A DNA stretch of 53,866 nucleotides from Verrucomicrobiota bacterium (GTDB lineage: Bacteria > Verrucomicrobiota > Verrucomicrobiia > Limisphaerales > J093). This document shows positions 34,406 to 44,200 of the stretch, one piece after another (position 1 is the stretch's first letter; each line of letters starts with the position of its first letter). The notes under the pieces were generated by a model that was given only the letters and a program-made list of their open reading frames with translations, searched no databases and was not told the DNA's origin. Location: assembly GCA_029556615.1 (NCBI GenBank), contig JAKQDD010000001.1, forward strand, positions 1-53,866, in the 5' to 3' direction. The translations under genes were made by a program, and so were the position numbers.

Positions 34406-34529
34406 GCACGGAACATAGCAGCCCTCGGCCCGACCGCCACCGGTTCCTTCCCGCCCTCGCGTTCCTGGCAAGGTCCGCACGCGGCCGAATGGGATCGTGC
34501 TGCAACCGCCCGAGGTGAAGCGCAAACCG

Positions 34530-34568
34530 AGGGACCAGACTTGACCTGTTGACCCTACGTTCCACAGG
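34530..34568 (-). repeat. Internal fragment of family B, inverted
   Basis: The reverse complement contains GGTCAACAGGTCAAG and GTGGAACGT, as in family B between 3505 and 3540. Outer stem sequences are degraded. It leads into the family C copy at 34615-34700. Confidence 0.65.
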
Positions 34569-34614
34569 CCGGGGACTCCGCGCCTTTTCCCAGACTGCGC
34601 CGGGAACATGGGGT

Positions 34615-34700
34615 TCGCCTGCGGCGAACAGCGCACCACGATCGCTGCATCGATTCCGCGCGCCGGTTCTTCCCTCCCCCTGCGACCCCGGAGCGGGGGG
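34615..34700 (-). repeat. Family C repeat, copy 2 (inverted)
   Basis: Reverse complement of about 85 bases matches 10892-10976 with scattered substitutions (GGGGTCGCAGGGGGAGG and CTGTTCGCCGCAGGCG are kept). It runs into the first family E copy through the shared run of G. Confidence 0.75.
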
Positions 34701-34788
34701 GGGGTGCCGCAAACAAGGTGACAGACTCATTGTCCCCACGGAGCGGGGGGGTGCCGCAAACAAGGTGACAGACTCATTGTCCCCATGA
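34691..34788 (+). repeat. Family E repeat, tandem pair
   Basis: Two direct copies, 34691-34740 and 34741-34788, each GAGC, a run of 7-10 G, then TGCCGCAAACAAGGTGACAG and ACTCATTGTCCCCA. They differ mainly in the length of the G run, so slippage is likely. A third copy is at 5-40. Confidence 0.85.
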
Positions 34789-34910
34789 CGAATCTGGGCT
34801 CTTCTCAATGGACACTGCTGCAAACGGTGGATACCAACGAGCTGGTGGTACCTGCAGTTTCAGCAGCCTGTTTCTTCCGCGTTTCAGGGCACAGCACGAG
34901 CGGGCAGTGA
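34785..34910 (+). pseudogene. C-terminal remnant of a secreted protein
   Basis: A 41-residue frame reading GSSQWTLLQTVDTNELVVPA and then SAACFFRVSGHS before its stop. This is the W-T-L-L ... FFRV pattern that ends many verrucomicrobial secreted proteins, such as the 16081-17199 product. The upstream part is missing: family E DNA joins directly, and the ATG itself comes from the repeat border. I read it as the surviving tail of a gene destroyed by rearrangement. Confidence 0.5.
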
Positions 34911-35155
34911 AAGCAACAGAGCCGAACAAGACTGGATTGGTTCGAAGGGCGCCGCCCTCCCTGTGTGTTGATGGTGATGGTGAATGATGCGACCAATTGG
35001 ACGGCGGTCCGGTTTTTCCAAGCGGAGACCACCCACGCCAGTACCAGACCGATTGGGACATTATGAAGGAACTTTGACACCACCCTAGTGTTGACCAAGC
35101 CCACCCCCTTCGGGCAGTTTCACCGGATGCGCAGGCGCAGACGGTTCCATTCCCG

Positions 35156-36370
35156 ATGAGCTCCCACCGGCAAGCCCTGGATGAACTCCGGATCGACCGC
35201 AAGACCCCGACCCGACGGGGCTTCTTCGGTTGGGGGCTGGCCATCCTCCTGCTGCTCGGGACAATCGGTGCCGGGGCCGCCTGGTTCCTGAGCCGGCCCA
35301 GGGCGGCGGTGGTCCGGACCGTGGTCGTCCAGGAAGCGGTGGCCGGCGGGCAGCGGACCCTGCTGAATGCTTCCGGCTACGTGACCGCCCGCCGGCAGGC
35401 CACAGTGTCGTCCAAAATCACCGGCAAGGTCATCGAGGTCCTGGTCGAGGAAGGCATGCGCGTCGAAGCAGGCCAGGTCCTTGCCCGGCTCGATGCGTCC
35501 AACGTCGAGGCCAGCCTCCGCCTGGCCCAGGCCCAGCTCGAGTCCGCCCGCAAAGCCCTCGGTGAAACCCGGGCCAGCCAGGATCAAGCCGAGCGCGAAC
35601 TGCGCCGCCTCAGTCAACTGTCCGCCGATCGCATCATCAGCCCCTCCGACCTCGACCGGGCCGAGGCCGAGGTCCGAACCCTGGTGGCACGCCTCGATCG
35701 GCAACAGGCCGACGTGGCCGTGGCGGAACGCGAGGTCGCCGTCTGGCAGCAGCAGCTCGACGACACGGTGATTCGCGCCCCGTTCGCCGGCATCGCCACG
35801 TCCAAGGACGCCCAGCCCGGCGAGGTGATCTCCCCCGTGTCCGCGGGCGGGGGTTACACCCGCACCGGGATCTGCACGCTCGTGGACATGAGTTCGCTCG
35901 AAGTCGAAGTGGACGTCAACGAAAGCTACATCAACCGCGTGGTCCCCGGCCAGCCGGTCGAGGCAACCCTCGACGCCTACCCGGACTGGCGGATCGCCGC
36001 CAAAGTCGTCGCGATCATCCCCGCCGCAGACCGCCAGAAAGCCACGGTCAAAGTCCGCGTCGGCTTCGATGCCCTCGATTCCCGCATCCTGCCGGACATG
36101 GGCGTCAAGGTCGCTTTCCAGAGCCAGGACGATGCGGCTCCGACCCAGACCGGCCTGCGGATACCCAAGACCGCCGTCCGCCGGCTCAACGGCCAGGAGG
36201 TGGTCTGGATCGTCCACAACGGCCGGGTCGAACGCCGCGCCGTCACCACCGCCGGCACCGCCGGCGATCAAATCACCGTCGCCGCTGGACTCAGCCGCGG
36301 CGAACGCATCGTCGTCGAAGGCCCCGAAGACCTGGCGGAAGGAACCGCCGTGACCGAAGCCAAACCATGA
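35156..36370 (+). CDS. Periplasmic adaptor (HlyD/MacA family) of an ABC exporter
   Basis: 404 residues. A cytoplasmic N-terminus is followed by one membrane helix (about 24-43), then the membrane-fusion fold: a barrel-sandwich half (ASGYVTARRQATVSSKITGK), a coiled-coil hairpin (about 115-200), the second lipoyl half (LDDTVIRAPFAGIATS), a beta-barrel (VDMSSLEVEVDVNESYINRV) and a membrane-proximal domain. It would link the inner-membrane ABC transporter to an outer-membrane channel; no TolC-like gene is in the window. Its stop overlaps the ATPase start by four bases (ATGA), so the two are coupled. Confidence 0.92.
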   Translation: MSSHRQALDELRIDRKTPTRRGFFGWGLAILLLLGTIGAGAAWFLSRPRAAVVRTVVVQEAVAGGQRTLLNASGYVTARRQATVSSKITGKVIEVLVEEGMRVEAGQVLARLDASNVEASLRLAQAQLESARKALGETRASQDQAERELRRLSQLSADRIISPSDLDRAEAEVRTLVARLDRQQADVAVAEREVAVWQQQLDDTVIRAPFAGIATSKDAQPGEVISPVSAGGGYTRTGICTLVDMSSLEVEVDVNESYINRVVPGQPVEATLDAYPDWRIAAKVVAIIPAADRQKATVKVRVGFDALDSRILPDMGVKVAFQSQDDAAPTQTGLRIPKTAVRRLNGQEVVWIVHNGRVERRAVTTAGTAGDQITVAAGLSRGERIVVEGPEDLAEGTAVTEAKP

Positions 36371-37065
36371 GCACACCGGACGGAATCTGCGTGCAGGTGA
36401 AGGACGTCGACAAGGTTTTCTACCGGGGCTCCGAGGAGATCCACGTGCTGAACGGCCTGGACCTCGACGTGCCCCACGGCGATTTCCTCGCCCTCATGGG
36501 ACCTTCCGGGTCCGGCAAGTCCACCCTCCTCAACTTGATCGGCGGGCTCGACCGCCCCTCGCGCGGCTCAGTCGAGATCGGCGGCGAACGGATCGACCAA
36601 ATGTCCGACCGCCAGCTGGCCGCCTGGCGCGCCCGCCACGTCGGGCTCGTCTTCCAGTTCTATAACCTCCTCCCCGTCCTCACCGCCGAGCGCAACGTCG
36701 AACTCCCCCTGCTCCTCACCCACCTCTCGAAGGCTGAACGCCGACAGCACGTCGCCGCCGCCCTCCGCGTCGTCGGCCTCGAACACCGAAGCCGGCATCA
36801 CCCCCGGCAACTCTCCGGCGGCGAACAACAACGGGTCGGCATCGCCCGCGCCATCGTCTCGGACCCCACCCTGCTGCTCTGCGACGAACCGACCGGCGAC
36901 CTCGACCGCAAGTCCGGCGATGAGATCCTGGGGCTGCTCCAGGCCCTCAACCGTGAGCACGGCAAGACAATCGTCATGGTCACCCACGACCCCCACGCCT
37001 CGGCCCGCGCCAAACGCACGCTCTTCCTCGACAAGGGCCAGTTGAGCACCGAGCCCGTGAAATGA
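36367..37065 (+). CDS. ABC transporter ATPase (MacB/LolD type)
   Basis: 232 residues. Walker A is GPSGSGKST at 45-53, the Q-loop is in VFQFYNLLPVL, the signature LSGGEQQR begins near 149, Walker B with the catalytic Glu is LLLCDEPTGDLD near 169-180, and the switch His is in VMVTHDPHAS. The GDLD after the DEPT is typical of the LolD/MacB/FtsE branch, which powers mechanotransmission rather than classical substrate passage. Overlaps the adaptor stop and precedes the permeases by 40 bases. Confidence 0.95.
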   Translation: MSTPDGICVQVKDVDKVFYRGSEEIHVLNGLDLDVPHGDFLALMGPSGSGKSTLLNLIGGLDRPSRGSVEIGGERIDQMSDRQLAAWRARHVGLVFQFYNLLPVLTAERNVELPLLLTHLSKAERRQHVAAALRVVGLEHRSRHHPRQLSGGEQQRVGIARAIVSDPTLLLCDEPTGDLDRKSGDEILGLLQALNREHGKTIVMVTHDPHASARAKRTLFLDKGQLSTEPVK

Positions 37066-37105
37066 GTGAGCCCGCGCCCCTGATCCCGCCGGCCCCCTCG
37101 CCCCC

Positions 37106-38263
37106 ATGAGCCTACTCTTCCTGGTCTGGAGCCACCTGAAGCGCAAAAAACTGCGCAGCGCGCTCACCCTGCTGTCCATCACCGTCGCCTTCGTCCTCTT
37201 CGGCCTGCTCTGCGCCCTCAAGGAGGCCTTCACCGCCGGGGTCAGCCTCGCCGACGCCGACCGCCTCATCACCCGCCACAAGATCTCCCTCATCCAACCC
37301 CTGCCCGTCTCCTATCGTCCCCGCATCGAACGCATCCCCGGCGTCGCTTCCGCCGTCCATATGACCTGGTTCAACGGCATCTACCAGGATCCCAAGAATT
37401 TCTTCGGCTCGTTCCCGGTCGACCCCGCCCCGTTCCTCGAGATGTACCCGGAGATCCTGCTTCCGGCCGACCAGAAGGAAGCGTGGCTCGCCCAACGCAA
37501 CGGCGCCGTCGTGGGCCGCACGCTCGTCAACCGCTTCGGGTGGAAGATCGGCGACCGCGTCCCGCTCATGTCCCCGATCTGGCCCCGCCAGGGCGACGCG
37601 CCCTGGGAGTTCGAAATCGTCGGCATCTACGACGGCGCCAAGAAAGGGACCGATACCTCGGGCTTCTACTTCCGCTACGATTACTTCGACGAAGGCCGCG
37701 CCCGCGACAAGGGCATCGTCAGTTGGTACGGAATCCGCATCGCCCGCGGCGCCCGCGTCGAGGAGGTCGCCAAGGCCGTCGACGAGGAGTTCGCCAACTC
37801 CCCCTACGAAACCAAGACCGAGCCGGAAGGCGCCTTCGCCCAGGGCTTCGTGCAGCAGGTCGGCGACATCGGGACCATCCTGATCGCCATCCTCAGCGCC
37901 GTCTTCTTCACCATCCTCCTCGTGGCCGGCAATACCATGGCCCAATCCGTCCGCGAGCGGACCGGCGAGATCGGCGTGCTCAAAGCCGTCGGCTTCACGA
38001 ACGCCCGGGTGCTGGGTTTGGTGCTCGTCGAGTCCTGCCTCCTCGCCGGCATCGGCGGCCTGATCGGCCTCGCCCTGGTCTGGACCTACACGACGGCGCA
38101 CGGCAGCCCGGTGCCCTCGATCCTCCCCGTGTTCTATGTGCCAACACGCGACCTGCTCCGGGGCGCAAGCCTCGCCGCAGCCCTCGGCCTCGCCACCGGC
38201 ATCCTGCCCGCCCTCCAGGCCGTGCGCCTGCGCGTCGCCGACGCCCTGAGGAGACAATCGTGA
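37106..38263 (+). CDS. FtsX/MacB-type ABC permease 1
   Basis: 385 residues. One N-terminal transmembrane helix (about 18-38, after the basic HLKRKKLRSALTLLS) is followed by a large periplasmic domain of about 220 residues (the MacB core fold, with RIERIPGVASAV near its start) and three C-terminal helices, including FTILLVAGNTMAQSVRERTG, which carries the coupling-helix ERTGEIGVLKAVG motif of FtsX permeases. No ATPase is fused. Second of the membrane components in this four-gene exporter. Confidence 0.92.
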   Translation: MSLLFLVWSHLKRKKLRSALTLLSITVAFVLFGLLCALKEAFTAGVSLADADRLITRHKISLIQPLPVSYRPRIERIPGVASAVHMTWFNGIYQDPKNFFGSFPVDPAPFLEMYPEILLPADQKEAWLAQRNGAVVGRTLVNRFGWKIGDRVPLMSPIWPRQGDAPWEFEIVGIYDGAKKGTDTSGFYFRYDYFDEGRARDKGIVSWYGIRIARGARVEEVAKAVDEEFANSPYETKTEPEGAFAQGFVQQVGDIGTILIAILSAVFFTILLVAGNTMAQSVRERTGEIGVLKAVGFTNARVLGLVLVESCLLAGIGGLIGLALVWTYTTAHGSPVPSILPVFYVPTRDLLRGASLAAALGLATGILPALQAVRLRVADALRRQS

Positions 38264-38300
38264 CTCACCCCCAGCCCAAGGCAACCCGACCCCACTCGCC

Positions 38301-39491
38301 ATGCTGAACTGGCTGTCCCAAATCCTGTCCGTCACCCTGTTCAACTTGCGCACCGTCCCCCAGCGCAAGGGCGCCGCCATCGCCGCCGCCGTCGGCATCG
38401 CCGGCGTCGTCACCGTCCTCGTCGGCGTGCTCTCGATCGCCGAAGGCTTCCGCGCGGCCATGACCGTCTCCGGTTCCCCGGACGTCGCCATCGTCCTGCG
38501 CTCGGGCGCCGACAGCGAAATGACCAGCGGCCTGTCCCGCGACGAAGTCCGCCTCGTCGCCCAAGCCCCCGGCGTCGCCCGCACCCCCGACGGCCCCCTC
38601 GCCTCCGCCGAGTTGTTCGTCATCATCAACCTCCCCAAACGCTCGACCGGCACCGACGCCAATGTCCCCTTCCGCGGAGTCGAGAAGGCCGCCGTGCCGG
38701 TTCGCGGCGATGTCCAGATCATCGAGGGACGTATGTTCGAGCCGGGCCGCAACGAGATCGTCGTCGGCAGCGGCATGGCCCGAACCGTCGCCGGACTCGA
38801 GGTCGGCCGGTCCGTGCGCATCGGCCAGGTCGAGTGGACCGTGGTCGGCGTGGTCTCCGCCCGCGGCGGCGTGGCGGAGTCCGAGCTCTGGACCGATGCC
38901 GCCGTGCTGCAGCCCGCCTATCATCGGGAAGACAATTACCAGTCGGTGATGGTGCGGCTGACGTCGCCAAAGGCATTCGACGAGTTCAAGGACGCCCTCA
39001 CCACCAACCCGCAGCTCAAAGTCAAAGCGGTCCGCCAGGCGGATTTCTACGCCGAACAGTCCTCCATGCTCACCTCCTTCATCCGCGGCGTGGGCGTCGC
39101 CGTCGCCCTCCTCATGGCCTTGGGCGCCATGTTCGGCGCGCTCAATACCATGTACAGCGCCGTCGCCGCCCGCACCCGGGAGATCGCCACCCTGCGGGCC
39201 CTCGGCTTCGGTTCGAGCCCCGTGATCCTCTCCGTGCTCCTTGAATCCCTGGTGCTCGCCCTGCTCGGCGGCACCGCCGGCGCCCTCGCTGCCTACGCGG
39301 CCTTCGACGGCTACCAGGCCGCCACCATCAACTGGCAGACCTTCAGTCAGCTCGCCTTCGCCTTCCGCGTAACCCCCCCCCTCCTGGCCCAGGCCATCGC
39401 CTGGGCCGCCGTCATCGGGGCTATCGGCGGGCTCTTTCCCGCCGTTCGCGCCGCCCGCTTGCCGATCGCTGCCGGTCTCCGCGACACGTGA
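38301..39491 (+). CDS. FtsX/MacB-type ABC permease 2
   Basis: 396 residues with the same topology as permease 1: an N-terminal helix after LFNLRTVPQRKG, a periplasmic domain (about 50-265, starting GFRAAMTVSGSPDVAIVLRS) and three C-terminal helices with the TREIATLRALGFG coupling motif. The two permeases are clearly different sequences, so the transporter probably works as a permease heterodimer with two copies of the single ATPase. It lies 37 bases after permease 1 and ends the operon. The transported or extruded molecule is unknown; lipoproteins, peptides or antibiotics are all possible for the family. Confidence 0.92.
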   Translation: MLNWLSQILSVTLFNLRTVPQRKGAAIAAAVGIAGVVTVLVGVLSIAEGFRAAMTVSGSPDVAIVLRSGADSEMTSGLSRDEVRLVAQAPGVARTPDGPLASAELFVIINLPKRSTGTDANVPFRGVEKAAVPVRGDVQIIEGRMFEPGRNEIVVGSGMARTVAGLEVGRSVRIGQVEWTVVGVVSARGGVAESELWTDAAVLQPAYHREDNYQSVMVRLTSPKAFDEFKDALTTNPQLKVKAVRQADFYAEQSSMLTSFIRGVGVAVALLMALGAMFGALNTMYSAVAARTREIATLRALGFGSSPVILSVLLESLVLALLGGTAGALAAYAAFDGYQAATINWQTFSQLAFAFRVTPPLLAQAIAWAAVIGAIGGLFPAVRAARLPIAAGLRDT

Positions 39492-39545
39492 CCTGACGCA
39501 GCCCGCCGCACGTCGGCGCGGACAGTGCGCCGGTGCTTCGGTGGA

Positions 39546-39565
39546 GCGCGCTGTCCCCAGCGCGC
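39546..39565. terminator. Hairpin between convergent genes
   Basis: GCGCGCTG pairs perfectly with CAGCGCGC around a TCCC loop. It lies 55 bases after the exporter operon and 30 bases after the end of the opposite isomerase gene. No T-tract follows on either strand, so it may be a weak bidirectional stop or a REP-like hairpin rather than a classical terminator. Confidence 0.4.
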
Positions 39566-39594
39566 CGGTCGGAGCGCCGTGCCAGCGGCACCCG

Positions 39595-40431
39595 TCACGC
39601 CGGGAGCCGTTTCAAAAACTCCGCCCCAGCCCGCAGATCGGCCACGCGCTGGGTGCCCGCCTCCCGCTCGAGGCAGAGATCGCCCTCGAACTTCAACTCG
39701 CGCAGCACACCCATGAACGCCGGCCAGTCCACCTGACCCGTCCCCACCACAACCTCCTCGCCCCAAGTCCCCGGCACGCGCGTCCGCACCGCGTCCTTCA
39801 TGTGACACTGCCGAAGCCACGGACCCAGCGTCCGCAATGCGGCGATCGGATCCCCCTTGTCGTACAAAAGCATGTTCGCCGGGTCGAAGTTGATCCCCAC
39901 GTTCGGCCGGTTCAACTGCCGCAAAAACGCCCGCAGCGTCTCGGCCGTCTCCTGCCCCGTCTCGAACCCGACCGCAATGCCCCGCGCTGCAAACAAATCC
40001 GCCACCCGGGTCAACCGGTCCCGCAGCTTCGGAAACGCCGGATCGCTCTCCTCGTGCGGCAGGAACCCCGCGTGGAACATCACGAACTTCAGCCCCAAAC
40101 CCACCGCCAGATCCGCGTTGGCCTGGAAATTCCGCCAGTTCCCCTCCCAATGCCGGTCCGGCACCACGCCCCCCGTCCGCTTGATCGACTCGAGCGTCGT
40201 GTAATCCTCCCCGATCGTCGTCATCATCCCGGAGACGCACGTCACACCCCGCTGCGCCGCTCGCGCCTTGAAGTCCGACCACGCGCCGCCCGCGTTTTCG
40301 CGGATCGGATCCAGGGCGATCGACACCCTCAGGATTCCCGTGGCCGCCAGTTTCTCGAAAAGGTCCTCCGCCGACACCGGTTGCAGCGACCAACTGCACA
40401 CGCCCAATCGTTCAGCAATGCTCGTTGACAT
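39595..40431 (-). CDS. Sugar-phosphate isomerase/epimerase family TIM barrel
   Basis: 278-residue AP-endonuclease-2-fold TIM barrel. It opens LGVCSWSLQP, a usual family start. Metal ligands sit at the expected places: the Glu in IAVGFETGQE, the Asp in VGINFDPANML, the His in LRQCHMKDAV and the Glu in GDLCLEREAG. Enzymes of this family epimerise or isomerise sugars and inositols, and often accompany Gfo/Idh/MocA oxidoreductases. No signal peptide, so cytoplasmic. It stands alone between convergent and divergent neighbours. The substrate is not predictable. Confidence 0.92.
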   Translation of the reverse strand: MSTSIAERLGVCSWSLQPVSAEDLFEKLAATGILRVSIALDPIRENAGGAWSDFKARAAQRGVTCVSGMMTTIGEDYTTLESIKRTGGVVPDRHWEGNWRNFQANADLAVGLGLKFVMFHAGFLPHEESDPAFPKLRDRLTRVADLFAARGIAVGFETGQETAETLRAFLRQLNRPNVGINFDPANMLLYDKGDPIAALRTLGPWLRQCHMKDAVRTRVPGTWGEEVVVGTGQVDWPAFMGVLRELKFEGDLCLEREAGTQRVADLRAGAEFLKRLPA

Positions 40432-41220
40432 GCCGCCAGCTTAAAGAAGCCAACCCCCCAGATCAAGCCCGCTGCCTCACGGTCAGGATGCACCCGTCTC
40501 TCCGCCATGGGCATCGGACTCCGGCAGGATGGACATACCCACTAAGGCGATACGGCCATCATCCGAAAGACGCTGAACGCGAAATCTCAGCGTCCGATCG
40601 CAGGCCTCACATCTCACAATTCAACACTCCAAGCCCCTGCTGGCTTCGCTCCCTCTCCGCAAAGGCGCAATCCGTTCCCGCACTCGAGCGGCGTCAGGCG
40701 CGGGGCACAAACCCGCCCGCTCAATCCGCGCAGGCCGTGCCATGAACCCAGCCTGCCGCTCCCGGAAGGCGCGTCATTTGTATAATGGTTAGATATGACC
40801 GCACAGTCCAACTCACACCTCCGATCCTGTTCATCCTGAAGAAATGGCAGGCGTCCGGCATCGATAATCCGTTGGATGCCAACGCCAAGAAGAGCGCCGA
40901 TGGTCGGACTCTTGTCCTGAACGTCGTGAACCCGACCGGCCAGCCCGCGGCTGCAGACCCGGTCCTCGGTCGATGGCTTGATGACCGCGAGACCGCAAGC
41001 AAAGCCCCATTTTTCGGTTGCAAGATCCAAAGCAAGTGCCTAGCCTAGAACCGGATTGAGGAAATCCGAATCAACAACTCCAACTGAACATTCCTGAATG
41101 GAACTCCCTCTGCCGGTCCTTCGGTGACTGCAGATGGTGGAGGGGTTTGGGCATTGGGTCCAAGCCCCGCCGAAGGCGCCGTCGGAAGGGATCGGGAATG
41201 GAGAAAACAGGACAACTGCT
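40432..41220. other. Intergenic region with possible gene remnant
   Basis: A 789-base gap between divergent genes. It contains the possible GH51 remnant (40785-41048) and an isolated TATAAT (40781-40786) without a -35 partner at standard spacing. Apart from these I see no repeat family and no intact gene. Confidence 0.5.
40785..41048 (+). pseudogene. Possible C-terminal remnant of an alpha-L-arabinofuranosidase
   Basis: An 87-residue frame whose centre reads LDANAKKSADGRTLVLNVVN and then PTGQPAAA. This resembles the C-terminal beta-sandwich of GH51 arabinofuranosidases, where a 'SADGKTLVLKVVNP' type strand is usual. Residues on both sides do not fit, and no catalytic domain is upstream, so I read it as a decayed fragment. 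A chance resemblance is possible. Confidence 0.35.
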
Positions 41221-44200
41221 ATGCACAGAAAACTCCTCCAGGCGTTCGGGGTATTGGCCTTGACCGGCGCGACGGCGCTGGCAGGGTCGTACACCTCGGA
41301 CTTTAGTGACGTCTATCAGCCGGGGTACAACCTCACGGGCAGCGCGTACATGGATGGAACGCAGCTGATCTTGACCGAGAACGTGCCCAGCCAGACCGGC
41401 ACGTACATCCTGGACGACCTCGACGAGTACAACCCGATCGAGAGTTTCATCGTCCAATTCAAGCTGCAGATGGGCCCTGGTACCTCGCCCCCAGCAGACG
41501 GCGCTGCCTTCTGCTTCGGACCGGACATTAACGCCGGCTCGAACTTCGCCGAGGAAGGCGCCGGGAGCGGGATCATCGTGACCTTCGACACCTACGTGAA
41601 CGCGGACATGGGCGAGACCTCCCCGCACATCGAGGTGAAATACGGCGGGGCCTCGGTGGCCCTCGCCCCGTTCACCATCCCGCAGATGGTGACCAGCCAG
41701 TATGAAGACGTGCGCATCGAACTGAAGCGCAACGGCACGTTGAGCGTCACCTACAAGGGATCACCGGTCTTCACCGACGTGGTGCTGCCCGGCTTCTTCC
41801 CCACCCAGGGCCAGTTCGCCATCGGCGCCCGGGCGGGCGGACTCAGCGCCCAGCATTCCGTCGACGATCTGAGCGTCACCACGGTGCTGCAGGGCGCAGA
41901 AATCGCGCCGACGATCACCACCCACCCTCAGAGCCAGACCGTCGCGGAGCTGGCCAACGTGACGTTCACTGTCGCCGCTGACGGCTCGGCGCCGCTGACC
42001 TACCAGTGGTACAAGAACAACACGCCCATTGCTGATGCCACCGCTCCGACCCTCACTCTCACCGGCGTGCTCTTTACGGACAACGCGGCCAAGTTCAAAT
42101 GCGAAGTGAGCAATGGCGCGGGCACCGCCACCTCGAACGAGGCCACCCTCACCGTCCTCCAGGACAGCACCGCCCCGACCCTGGTGTCGGCGGCCGCCAG
42201 CTCCGACTTTGTCAGCGTGACCGTCACCTTCTCGGAGCCGGTCGCGGAAGCCAGCGGCGGCAACAAGGACAACTACACGATCGCCGGACTCACCGTAAAC
42301 TCGGCGACCGTCAACGGCTCGAAGGTCGTGCTCAGCACGTCCAAGATGACCGAAGCCGGCTCGTACACCCTGGTCGTCAACAACGTCAAGGACAACTCGG
42401 CCGCCGGCAACACCATCGCCGCCAACAGCCAGGCCGCGTTCCGGGCTTACGCCTTCTTCGTCGGCACCGTCATGCACAAGAAATACGACGGCTTCCCCGA
42501 CAACCTGGGCGGCAATCCCCAGAACCTCTACGACGACCCCCGGTTCCCGAACAACCCCGATCGCACGGACCTCATGTACATGTGGGAGTATCCGGCGAAT
42601 GGCAACGCCTGGGATCAGACTGCCGATCCGACCAGGAACTTCTTCCAGTCGCTCGAGGGCTACTTCATTCCGCCCGAAACGGGCAATTACGTCTTCTTCA
42701 CCGCCGGGGCTGACCACTGGTGGCTCTACCTGAGCACGGATGAAGACCCGGCGAACCTCTACATGATCGCCGCGGAACCGGGTGGCTGGAGCGAGCCGCG
42801 CGGCTGGACGCAGATCTACTCCGGCAGCCTCGAAAGCCGCCGGTCCGATCTCTCCACGCTGAACGTCTATCCGACCGCGCCCTACATCTACCTCGAGGAG
42901 GGCAAGCGCTATTACATGCTCGAAGTCCATCACTTCCCGAGCTGGGCCGGCGCGAGCGATTTCTCGGCCACCATGATCAAGGAAGGCGATCCCGATCCCG
43001 CGAACGGCACCGCCCCGACGATCACCGGCAGCCTCGTCGCTTCCCTCGTCGACCCGACCGGCGCCACGCTCGCCCTCACCGGACACCCGGCGGACCAGAA
43101 CCTCGAGGCGGGCCGCACCGCGACCTTCACCGTGGCGGCGACGGCGACCTCGCTATACGGCAACATCATCACCTACCAATGGCAGCGGCAGGCCCCGGGC
43201 GGAGCCACTTGGACTGACATCGCCGGTGCCACCAGCCCGTCGTACACCACGCCCGTCCTGGCGCTCTCGGATAACGGCGCTAAGTACCGCGCCCTCTGCC
43301 GGGCCCCGGGCATCACCACGCCGAGCAACGCGGCGACTTTGACGGTGTTCGCCGATACCGTGGCGCCCACCATCGTCTCGGTCAAGGGCAGCCCCGAATT
43401 CGACACCGTGACCATCAAGTTCTCGGAAGCCGTCGACGAGACCACCGCCGGGAACAAGGCCAACTACACGATCGCCGGACTGACCATCAACACCGCGACG
43501 GTTTCCGGGGACACCGTGGTCCTTGAGACCAGCACGCAGCCGGAAGCCGCGACGTACACCCTGGTGGTGAACAACGTGAAGGACAAGTCGCTCGCCGGCA
43601 ACACGATCGCCCCCAACACCCAAGCCACGCTCAAGACCTTCGTGTTCGTCTCGGGCTACGTGGTCCATAAGAAGTACGAGGGCTTCCCCAACGCCCTGGG
43701 GAACGATCCGGTCAACCTCTACAACGACCCCCGATACCCGGACAACCCGGACCGCGTCGACCTCATGCCCGCGTTCGAGTACCCGATCAACGGCGGCGGC
43801 TGGGATCAGGTCCTCGATCCGAACCGGAACTTCTACTCGACGCTCGAAGCGTTCTTCATCCCGGCCCAGGACGGCAACTACGTGTTCTACACCGCGGGTG
43901 CGGACCACTGGTGGCTGTATCTGAGCACGGATGATGATCCGGCCAATGTCTACATGATCGCCGGCGAGCCCGGCGGGTGGAGCAACCCGCGCGGCTGGAC
44001 ACAGTCGTGGGACGCGAACCCCCTGGATCATGTGGCGATCCGCAGTTCCGACACCTCGACGCTGAATGTGTGGCCCACAGCCCCGACCATCACCCTCGAG
44101 GCGGGCAAGCGCTACTACATCTTCCAGGCCCATCACATGCCGAGCTGGGCCGGCGGCTGCATGGTCGGCGCGACCTTCGCCCTCGAAGGCGAACCGATCC

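Larger units (their letters stand above)
34406..35155. other. Divergent intergenic region with repeat cluster
   Basis: A 750-base gap between divergent genes. From left: inverted B fragment (34530-34568), inverted family C (34615-34700), two tandem family E copies (34691-34788), a coding remnant (34785-34910), then about 245 bases with lower GC that should carry the ABC-exporter promoter. I cannot choose a convincing promoter there. Confidence 0.6.

Noticed and set aside
34691..34788. A CRISPR array at the tandem family E repeats
   Set aside because: There are only two copies joined without spacers, the unit includes a G run of variable length, and no cas gene is present.
35120..36376. Minus-strand open frames opposite the ABC exporter (also 37112-38821)
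   Set aside because: They lie opposite well-supported exporter genes and are Gly/Asp/Ala-rich shadows.
40781..40786. TATAAT as a promoter for the lectin/PA14 gene
   Set aside because: No -35 match at 15-19 bases and no TG extension; it is also 435 bases from the start codon.
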